From Bacteroidales bacterium (lineage in GTDB: Bacteria; Bacteroidota; Bacteroidia; Bacteroidales; UBA932), in contig JAILAO010000164.1 of the NCBI GenBank assembly GCA_024681565.1, positions 1 through 12,882 of the forward strand: a stretch of 12,882 nt of DNA, written 5' to 3'. Position 1 is the first letter of the stretch. Each line of letters begins with the position of its first letter. The translations under genes were made by a program, and so were the position numbers. The notes beneath the pieces are model-generated. The model had not been told where the DNA came from, did not search any database, and saw only the letters and a program-made list of their open reading frames with translations. Shown one piece after another: positions 1 to 6,460 of the stretch.

Positions 1-1
1 G

Positions 2-772
2 CCGTGCCTGTTCACCGGACAGCTTTTCTCCTACATCGCTGCGGATTCCGCCTGGGAGGCCTCCTCTTCCGTCGGGATCCATGCGCCGCTCTACTGGCCG
101 CCCGGCGCCCTGAAACTGGATTTCCTGGCCCTGGCCTGCACCCCGGCCGCCTATGGAGACCTGGGACCGGACGGGCAGGACCTGCTTGCCTGGGAGGCCG
201 TTCCCGCAAACGGTTTCACGATAGAAGGCTGGGACACGTATGCCGGTCAGTACGATGTGATGTATGCAGCCCGGAACGGACAGGACAGCACAGGGGCCGT
301 GGACCTGGTGTTCCGGCACAGCATGGCCGTCCTGGCCTTTACGGTCCAGTGCTCAGAGGAACAGGCATTTACCATTAACGCCATCAGCATCGACGGCCTG
401 GAGTACCGCGGCTCCTTCACCGTAGCGAATGACGGGACGGAACTGACTGCTGTCTGGGAGGACATGGCTGCCGGGGCCGACCGGCCGGTCAAGGGTGCCG
501 ATCCGGCACACGGCCAGGTCCTCACGGCCGCAGCGGCCCCCTTCGGAGACCATCTGCTGGTCCCGCCGCAGCCTTCCAAGAGCATCACGGTCAACTATTC
601 GCTCCCGCATTCGGAGATACCTTCTTTCAACCATACCATCCACCTCGCCCGCACGTTCTGGCAGGCCGGATACAAATACACCTATGCCCTTCGCTTCTCC
701 CCGACAGAGATCAGCGTGAGTCCGTCCGTGGGTGCCTGGGACGCAGACGAGGCAGATGTGATACTTCCTTAA
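2..772 (+). CDS. Fimbrillin family protein (Mfa-like), 5'-truncated
   Basis: The reading frame is open from the window edge to TAA at 770-772, giving 256 visible residues. The true start and any lipoprotein signal lie upstream. The visible part has hallmarks of the Bacteroidales fimbrillin family (Mfa_like_1 type): an early YWPPG-x5-LDF stretch at visible residues about 30-41, a DVMYA motif near 87-91, and the strand FRHSMAVLAF starting at visible residue 104. It closes with the family ending G-Y-K-Y-T-Y-x-L, a short strand and a Trp-Asp (GAWDAD). By family knowledge such proteins are exported, surface-anchored subunits of type V pili or related surface lipoproteins. Six bases separate it from the next gene, which is in the same frame and of the same family, so the two are almost certainly co-transcribed. 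Family assignment is firm; which pilus position it occupies is not known. Confidence 0.8.
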   Translation, partial: PCLFTGQLFSYIAADSAWEASSSVGIHAPLYWPPGALKLDFLALACTPAAYGDLGPDGQDLLAWEAVPANGFTIEGWDTYAGQYDVMYAARNGQDSTGAVDLVFRHSMAVLAFTVQCSEEQAFTINAISIDGLEYRGSFTVANDGTELTAVWEDMAAGADRPVKGADPAHGQVLTAAAAPFGDHLLVPPQPSKSITVNYSLPHSEIPSFNHTIHLARTFWQAGYKYTYALRFSPTEISVSPSVGAWDADEADVILP

Positions 773-778
773 AAGAAA

Positions 779-1942
779 ATGAATACGATCGAACAACTGT
801 TATTATCCGCAGTACCCCCGGTGTTGATTGCGGCCTGGACCCTGGCGGCCGTTTCCTGCCGGGAGGTTCCCTCCGTTTCCCGGATACCCATCGAGTTCGG
901 ACTCGGGCCGGAGACGAAAGGCGCGCCGCAGCTGGTTTCCCTCGAGCGCCTGGCGGCGCAGGACTTCAGCGTCAGCGCCTGGTATACACCGGAAGGGGGC
1001 GTTTTCGGCACCGGATCGGCCCGGTATGTCACCAATCACCGTTTCGGTACGATGGACGAAATCAATTATGCCGTCTGGCAAGGCATCACACGCAGCGGAG
1101 GCAAGGCGGCCGATCCGGTTTATTATCCGCTGGACGGTACGCTCTCCTATTTTTGCTATGCCCCTTATCGGGAAGATGTCGGCGGGCATTCCGACATCCA
1201 TGTCGAAGATGCTCCGGAAAGCGCCGTTACCGCCCGGCTGCCCCATTATCTGGCGGGGTCGCCCCTGATCTGCTTTACGCCGAGACCGGTGCCCGGCGAC
1301 CAGATCGACTTCATCGCAGCCGCTCCGCTGATCGATATCGACCGTTCCTCCGACGCTGTCCCGTTGGACTTTACCGGACATCTCACCGCGTCCGTCCAAT
1401 TCTGGTTCAGGTATTCCGGCACCCTGGATCCGACGGAAGGGGTGATGGTCTCGCGGATCGTCCTCCGTGATGTCATCGGTTCTGAGTATCTGTATTTCAA
1501 GGAAGAGGACGGGGTGTTCTCCCCGGCCTGGTGCAGTACGGTCTCGCCGGAAGACGGAGGTCCGGAGATGCCGCTTTCCTCTTATACCCTTTCGGCCGAG
1601 GCGTCGGATCTGATCATCGACAGCCCGTATCTGGACCCGTCGGCGTTCAAATATGTGAACAATACCATCAACGGGCGGCTGTATCTGCTTCCGCAGACCT
1701 TGCCGGCAGAAGCCAGCCTGGACATCACGTATGTCATCAAAGACAAGGACAGCAACGTCCGCCTGGAAGAAAACACCGTTTCCGTCCCGCTTGCCGGCAC
1801 GGCGGACTGGCAGCAGGGGAAAGTCGTCAAATACAGCATCGTCATCGCCGTGGCGGACCGGAAGGATGTCTCCGTTTCGGTCGCGCTTACAGACTGGGAG
1901 GAGGCCGGGAACTCCCACCCGGGACAGGAACTGATGTATTGA
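779..1942 (+). CDS. Fimbrillin-like lipoprotein, 387 aa
   Basis: The N-terminus is a hydrophobic signal ending in a lipobox (A24-V25-S26-C27), so the mature protein should be lipidated at Cys27. A strand IPIEFGLGP then leads to E-T-K-G with Lys47, the place where type V pilins are usually cut by a trypsin-like protease. The middle has the aromatic-rich LSYFCYAPY segment and a DFIAAAP stretch equivalent to the D-x-M-Y-A motif of its neighbours. The C-terminus ends with VKYSIVIAV, DVSVSVALTDWEE and a short polar tail, matching the final strand of the family. The signal is odd in having no Lys or Arg before the hydrophobic core and a Glu at position 5. The ATG lies just after the previous stop (TAA AAG AAA ATG, same frame) and no better start is visible. 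Likely a pilus subunit or surface lipoprotein; the exact role is inference. Confidence 0.75.
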   Translation: MNTIEQLLLSAVPPVLIAAWTLAAVSCREVPSVSRIPIEFGLGPETKGAPQLVSLERLAAQDFSVSAWYTPEGGVFGTGSARYVTNHRFGTMDEINYAVWQGITRSGGKAADPVYYPLDGTLSYFCYAPYREDVGGHSDIHVEDAPESAVTARLPHYLAGSPLICFTPRPVPGDQIDFIAAAPLIDIDRSSDAVPLDFTGHLTASVQFWFRYSGTLDPTEGVMVSRIVLRDVIGSEYLYFKEEDGVFSPAWCSTVSPEDGGPEMPLSSYTLSAEASDLIIDSPYLDPSAFKYVNNTINGRLYLLPQTLPAEASLDITYVIKDKDSNVRLEENTVSVPLAGTADWQQGKVVKYSIVIAVADRKDVSVSVALTDWEEAGNSHPGQELMY

Positions 1943-1945
1943 GCC

Positions 1946-2968
1946 ATGAAAAGAACCGTTCTCTCCATCGCAGCTGTCCTGTGGATACTGGCCTCCTGTA
2001 CCAAGGGTTTCGCCCCTGCTGCCGGCAGGGAAGCCGTCGTTCATGTCCATGCCGTCATCTCCTCCCGGGACGAGGCGAGCAAGGGACCGGTCTACGGGAC
2101 TTCTTTCGGCGACCGGGAAACCTACGGGATCTTCGTGTCCAGAAGCGGAAGCACGACGGATGCGCACAAGGCCAATTCGTGGAATATCAAGGCCGTCTAT
2201 TCCTCCGGCAACGCCGCCTGGACTTATTATTATGTGGATGAAACCGCGACCGGGAAAGTTTCCGCCGCGGGATATGGAAACGTGACGGTCACGGAACGGC
2301 CGGACGCTGAAACGGCGGACCTTTATGCCTATGCTCCCTATAGCCAGGCTGCATACCTTTCCGGTCCGGAGGCCATACCCTATGATGTGTCGGCCCAGAC
2401 CGACCTGATGTATGCCGTCGAAAACACCTCGTCTGCCAACCAGGGGCTGGATCCGGATTCGCCGGAAGAACTGGAAGCCTCCTTTACGTTCCGGCATGCC
2501 TATGCCCTGCTGGCATTCAAATTCGATTTGGCGCACGACGCTCCCGCCTTGTTCAACGGCGTCACCGTCAGCCTGGCGGAGGGAGCCGGAACGGCCAGAC
2601 TGTACAAGTCGGGGACGTTCAATGCAACGACCGGCACGTTTAACGATGACGGCGTCGAGGTCTCTTCGCTGGACATCAACAGTTCTTTCGGCTTCCGGAA
2701 ACAGAACGAGGCCTATGCCGGCATCCTGCTGAGGCCGACCGACGTCGCCGATGGGGAACTGGTCTTCCGGATCCGGATCAACGGTCAGCCGACGCAGCCG
2801 TTCGTCCTGAAGAGGTCCTACCTTCTGCATGACGACGGGGTCACCTATGGTTTCCAGCCGGGCTATCGCTATACTTTTCATTTTACGATAGACAACTATG
2901 TCTGTTTCGACGGTTTCAGTATCAGCGAAGGCTGGGACGACGCTGTCCTGGGCGAAGAAGAAATTTAA
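1946..2968 (+). CDS. Fimbrillin-like lipoprotein, 340 aa
   Basis: A standard lipoprotein signal (MKRT, hydrophobic core, L15-A16-S17-C18) starts 3 nt after the preceding stop. The strand VVHVHAVISS follows, then a Ser-Lys-Gly step at Lys46 in the position of the pilin maturation site. The body carries ADLYAYAPYS, DLMYA at residues 153-157, and FRHAYALLAFKF starting at residue 182, which closely parallels FRHSMAVLAF in the truncated first gene. The end reads GYRYTFHFTIDN with a final EGWDDAV, the conserved terminal strand with Trp-Asp-Asp. These are features of the Bacteroidales Mfa_like_1 fimbrillin family, whose members polymerise by donor-strand exchange. It sits in the middle of the lipoprotein run and is probably part of the same transcript. 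Which subunit (shaft, anchor, accessory) cannot be told from sequence. Confidence 0.82.
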   Translation: MKRTVLSIAAVLWILASCTKGFAPAAGREAVVHVHAVISSRDEASKGPVYGTSFGDRETYGIFVSRSGSTTDAHKANSWNIKAVYSSGNAAWTYYYVDETATGKVSAAGYGNVTVTERPDAETADLYAYAPYSQAAYLSGPEAIPYDVSAQTDLMYAVENTSSANQGLDPDSPEELEASFTFRHAYALLAFKFDLAHDAPALFNGVTVSLAEGAGTARLYKSGTFNATTGTFNDDGVEVSSLDINSSFGFRKQNEAYAGILLRPTDVADGELVFRIRINGQPTQPFVLKRSYLLHDDGVTYGFQPGYRYTFHFTIDNYVCFDGFSISEGWDDAVLGEEEI

Positions 2969-2979
2969 CGGTTTCCGCC

Positions 2980-4095
2980 ATGATCAAAATCCGATTCAGT
3001 TTTTTCCTCCTTTTGCTGGCCGTCCTCCCGTCCTGCGAAAAGGAGACGGCGCTCTCCGCCGGTGCCGGGGAACAGATACCCCTGTATTTCTCCGTGGAGA
3101 CGAAATCCCTTTCCGGCGAGCGGACGTTCCGTGCCGCCGCTTTCGGTTTCCAGTCCCAGGCATTCGCCTGCAGCGGAACCTATTGCAGCGAGACGGTCGA
3201 TCATCGTGCGACCGTTCCCGGAGGGTTGTGGCTTGCTCCCTGCCGCGTAAACGACGGGGGCGACCCGCTCCGAAGCGACGGCACCCTTGCGGAGAACCTG
3301 TCCCAGGCCGATAAGGACAGCCGGTATGCCCTCATTCCGAACTACGGCTGCACGGAAGGCATCTATCTGGTCGTCTCGTCTCCTGCCCGAAAGATCTTTT
3401 CGGGCAACGGCCAATGGTATTATCCCTGGACGTCCGATGCGGAGTTCTATGTCAGCGATGCCGTCAGCGCGACGGTTTCCGGCTGCTTCCTGGACGGGGA
3501 ATATGTTTATACCTCTTCTGCGAAAGAGGCCCTGCGCCTTCGCGACCGGCGGGCCCGCATCTATGTGCATATTGAATGCGGGGGACTCAGTGAAGCCTGG
3601 CTCCAGTCCGTCAGCCTGCTGAACTGTGTCAATTCCGCCCGCTGGTCCTTGCTCTCGGGTTTTTCGGCCAGTGACTATACGGTGGAAACGGCCGGACTCT
3701 ATGATTGCAATGACTCGCCCCAGCATCTGGTGAAAGCCCGGGGGGACGGGTGGGACTCGGACCGGGAAGTCTTTCTGCCTTCCATCGATTACTCGGACCC
3801 CGGATATGTCTCTCTCCGTCCCCAGATCCGGATTCTGATGGGGGATGATACAGACCATCCTTCCCAGGCGCTTGTCGATATCACGGTGCCGGTGGAACCG
3901 ATGAAGGATTATACCTACAACCTTTATATCTCAAAATCCAACGTGACGGTTACGCTTGCGGCATCGGCCTGGGATGACGGAGGGACGCACGGCACCGTCG
4001 ACGACGAGGCTCCTGCTTACATCGGTACTTTCGACATCGCCGGCTGGGACGACGGAGGCATCAATGACGCGGCGGACTGGAACGGATCTTTTTAA
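2980..4095 (+). CDS. Fimbrillin-like lipoprotein with duplicated WDDGG tail, 371 aa
   Basis: The signal peptide ends at the lipobox L16-P17-S18-C19 followed by charged Glu-Lys-Glu, a charged start typical of exported Bacteroidetes surface lipoproteins. The strand IPLYFSV then meets Glu-Thr-Lys at Lys42, like its neighbours. The central part is less typical than in the other family members but retains aromatic strand segments. Near the end, VEPMKDYTYNLYISKSNVTVTLAASAWDDGG is the standard fimbrillin C-terminal strand. Unusually, the protein does not stop there: about 36 more residues follow and include a second copy of the terminal motif (W331-D-D-G-G and W356-D-D-G-G, 25 residues apart). Gaps of 11 nt on both sides place it inside the fimbrial operon. 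A role as a pilus subunit is inferred from family and context. Confidence 0.75.
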   Translation: MIKIRFSFFLLLLAVLPSCEKETALSAGAGEQIPLYFSVETKSLSGERTFRAAAFGFQSQAFACSGTYCSETVDHRATVPGGLWLAPCRVNDGGDPLRSDGTLAENLSQADKDSRYALIPNYGCTEGIYLVVSSPARKIFSGNGQWYYPWTSDAEFYVSDAVSATVSGCFLDGEYVYTSSAKEALRLRDRRARIYVHIECGGLSEAWLQSVSLLNCVNSARWSLLSGFSASDYTVETAGLYDCNDSPQHLVKARGDGWDSDREVFLPSIDYSDPGYVSLRPQIRILMGDDTDHPSQALVDITVPVEPMKDYTYNLYISKSNVTVTLAASAWDDGGTHGTVDDEAPAYIGTFDIAGWDDGGINDAADWNGSF

Positions 4096-4106
4096 CAGCC
4101 GAAAAT

Positions 4107-6452
4107 ATGAAAACCTGCAAATCGATCATCATGCTGGCGTTGCTGCCGCCGCTCGTGTTTTCCTGCCGGCGGGAACTGCCCGATGCCGGCCTGGCCGGGG
4201 AAGGACCGGCGCGTGTGCCCGTTGCCCTTTCTCTGGCGGTGGCCGGCCTGGAGGACGGCACACCCGGGACAAAAACCCTCATGGAACCGGACCAGGACGT
4301 CGGGTCCGACGACCAGATCGCCAATTTCTGCATCCTGCAATTCAACGGCGTCACGGAAGACGCGCAACTGGTGGGCGGCCAGGTCTATTTCGACCATTAT
4401 CCGCTGTCCGCCGGAGAGAAGATCACGCTCGTGGCTTCGGAGGTCCCGAATGCGGTGCTGATCCTGGCCAATACCTTCGGACGGGTCTCCATCACCACCG
4501 GCACGACGCTGGGCGCTTTCCTTGCGCAGGACTTTACCACGATCAACGGTCTGGCGGGCGTTTTTACCGAATCTGAGGGGAACGGGTATCTCCGGATGAG
4601 CGGATCCAAGTACCTGGCCGGCGTCACGGCCGGGACTTCCGTCAATGTCATCCTGAAGCGCAACGCCGCCAAGATCGTCGTGAACATCACCAACAATACG
4701 GCGGGCAATGCCGGAGAGGACCGGGTGACCGTCAACCGGGTGCAACTCAAGGAGATCAACGCCAAATATTACTATCTTGCCCATCTCGATGACGCTTTCC
4801 CGGGACTTTCCTTCACGGATCCGTATTCCTACCTTCAACCCTTCCGTTTCGACAATGCCCAGGAGGATTTCGACGCCGGGGGAAATGCCGGGGTCACGCA
4901 GACCTATACCTATTATGTCCCGGCCAACCTGCGGGGAACCACCGCGAACGAGTATCAGTACAACAAAGGGAACGGGGCCCCGCGGGGTGCGACGCAGTTC
5001 CATATCCTGGCATCATACGGCGCGGACGGTACCCCGGTCAACTATTGTTATTTCCTGGGCGGAAACCTGACCAATGATTTCAATCTGAGGCCCAATTTCA
5101 AGTATACTTACAACATCAGCATAAACAGGAAGGGAGACCCTCATTACGATTATCGCATCGAGGATATGGCGGAGGCCGTTTTCGAGACGGATGCCAATTC
5201 CTATATCCTGCACCCTCCGCGGGTCGCCGGGCAGTCGCGCGTCTACGCCATTCCGGTCCGGAGGGCTGCCGTGTACTGGAATGCCCCCGGAGTCAATCTC
5301 GGTGTCTACGGAGCCAGTCAGGCTTCCGGATATGAGTCTTATACGCTGGACGGTGCTACGGAGTGGACGGCCGGGATCCTTTGGAGCGACTTCGACATGT
5401 CGGCTTATATGGACGGGGACGGGAGATTCCTGCAGCTGGCGTCCGGCCGGGGTTTCGACCCGGCGAATCCGGCCCATTCCCAGCCGTATCTCAAAGTCAG
5501 GATCCCGTCCGGGATGCGCGGAAACGTGGTGGTGGCCGTGAAGGTCGACGGGGTCGTCCTGTGGAGCTGGCACCTGTGGATTACCGACTATGATCCGGAC
5601 TGCAACGTCACTCCGGTTGCCGGCACTTATATCTATCCGGTGCAGAACGGCGAGGTGCACCGGTATCACACCGCCCTGTGGAGCAAGGAGGCGAGCTCCA
5701 CCGCGGTCGGGTATTCCAGGGGTTTCGCCATGGACCGGGGACTGGGCGCCCTGTGGACGAAGGAACATGATGAGCCCGGAAGCCGGGGCCTGACCTACGA
5801 ATATGGCCGTAAGGATCCTTTCCTGGACCGGGACCAGAACAATGCCGACGGCTACTTCTACCTGGGCGGGACCCGTTGGGAGAAGGTCCTGCCGGCAGAG
5901 CGGCAGGTCGCCGGACACGAAACGGGAACCGACGGCAACAAAAACCTCCCATATGCCGTGACACATCCGTTGATGTACATCTCCGGCGTGGACGGATACC
6001 GGACGTGGACGTCCATGGCTGACGGGGAGGCCTTTGCAGATGTTTCCAACGGCACATCCTATCCCTGGTTCGACCGGAAATTCCCGGACCACCAGGGAGA
6101 CCAGGCCCTGCTCGAGAACAAGAAGTCCATCTTCGATCCCTGCCCGCCGGGCTGGCAGGTCCCGTACGAGGGGGCCGGGGTGTCCGGTGCGGCCTACAGC
6201 GCAGCCACGGCGGAAAGCGGGGACTACTATTTCTCCGCATTTTCTAACGGGCGTTATTATTACCCGGAGACGTATGCCCGTGCCGGGAATACCGGCGCGA
6301 TCTTTTTCCCTACCGGGAACTACTGGCTCAATGTACAGAGATGCCATTACCCCGACCAGTCTTTCAGCATGTTTATCCTGAACTGGGGTGTGGGTTCTTC
6401 CAATTATACGAGCCGGACGGCGAGGTGCTTTATCCGATGCGTCCGGGAATAG
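4107..6452 (+). CDS. Large fimbrial-type lipoprotein with C-terminal FISUMP/lectin-like module, candidate tip adhesin, 781 aa
   Basis: The signal ends at V17-F18-S19-C20. A strand (VPVALSLAVAG) and a Gly-Thr-Lys step at Lys56 follow, as in the smaller fimbrillins. Residues about 60-390 form a beta-rich region with DQIANFCILQFNG and an aromatic KYTYNISINRKGDPHYDYRIED segment. Next comes a domain with SYILHPP near residue 370 and WSWHLWITDYDPD at 486-498, the pattern I associate with DUF4906-type Bacteroidales fimbrial proteins. The last 110 residues begin with IFDPCPPGW (675-683), include a second Cys-containing strand, and end with ARCFIRCVRE. That is the signature of the FISUMP or C-type-lectin-like fold, often found at the tip of adhesins. 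At twice the size of its neighbours and last in the lipoprotein run, it is a plausible tip subunit. The ligand is unknown, and the DUF4906 label is from memory of the motif. Confidence 0.72.
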   Translation: MKTCKSIIMLALLPPLVFSCRRELPDAGLAGEGPARVPVALSLAVAGLEDGTPGTKTLMEPDQDVGSDDQIANFCILQFNGVTEDAQLVGGQVYFDHYPLSAGEKITLVASEVPNAVLILANTFGRVSITTGTTLGAFLAQDFTTINGLAGVFTESEGNGYLRMSGSKYLAGVTAGTSVNVILKRNAAKIVVNITNNTAGNAGEDRVTVNRVQLKEINAKYYYLAHLDDAFPGLSFTDPYSYLQPFRFDNAQEDFDAGGNAGVTQTYTYYVPANLRGTTANEYQYNKGNGAPRGATQFHILASYGADGTPVNYCYFLGGNLTNDFNLRPNFKYTYNISINRKGDPHYDYRIEDMAEAVFETDANSYILHPPRVAGQSRVYAIPVRRAAVYWNAPGVNLGVYGASQASGYESYTLDGATEWTAGILWSDFDMSAYMDGDGRFLQLASGRGFDPANPAHSQPYLKVRIPSGMRGNVVVAVKVDGVVLWSWHLWITDYDPDCNVTPVAGTYIYPVQNGEVHRYHTALWSKEASSTAVGYSRGFAMDRGLGALWTKEHDEPGSRGLTYEYGRKDPFLDRDQNNADGYFYLGGTRWEKVLPAERQVAGHETGTDGNKNLPYAVTHPLMYISGVDGYRTWTSMADGEAFADVSNGTSYPWFDRKFPDHQGDQALLENKKSIFDPCPPGWQVPYEGAGVSGAAYSAATAESGDYYFSAFSNGRYYYPETYARAGNTGAIFFPTGNYWLNVQRCHYPDQSFSMFILNWGVGSSNYTSRTARCFIRCVRE

Positions 6453-6460
6453 TCACGACC

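Noticed and set aside
803..2881. Long minus-strand open frame of 692 codons across the second and third fimbrillin-like genes
   Set aside because: It is antisense to two well-supported genes, its product is rich in Arg, Gly, Asp and Ile in a pattern mirroring the GC-rich sense codons, and it shows no recognisable domain.
3385..3405. 8-bp inverted repeat with a 5-nt loop (GCCCGAAA / TTTCGGGC)
   Set aside because: It lies deep inside a fimbrillin-like gene with no promoter box or U-run, and an 8-bp arm can occur by chance in a sequence of this length and GC content.
5013..6347. Minus-strand open frame of 444 codons opposite the large lipoprotein
   Set aside because: Antisense shadow of a gene with clear signal peptide and C-terminal module; no domain on the reverse product.
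6341..6460. Earlier in-frame start for the helix-turn-helix gene at 6341
   Set aside because: It would overlap the large lipoprotein by 112 nt, and the added residues are an out-of-frame reading of its conserved C-terminal module.
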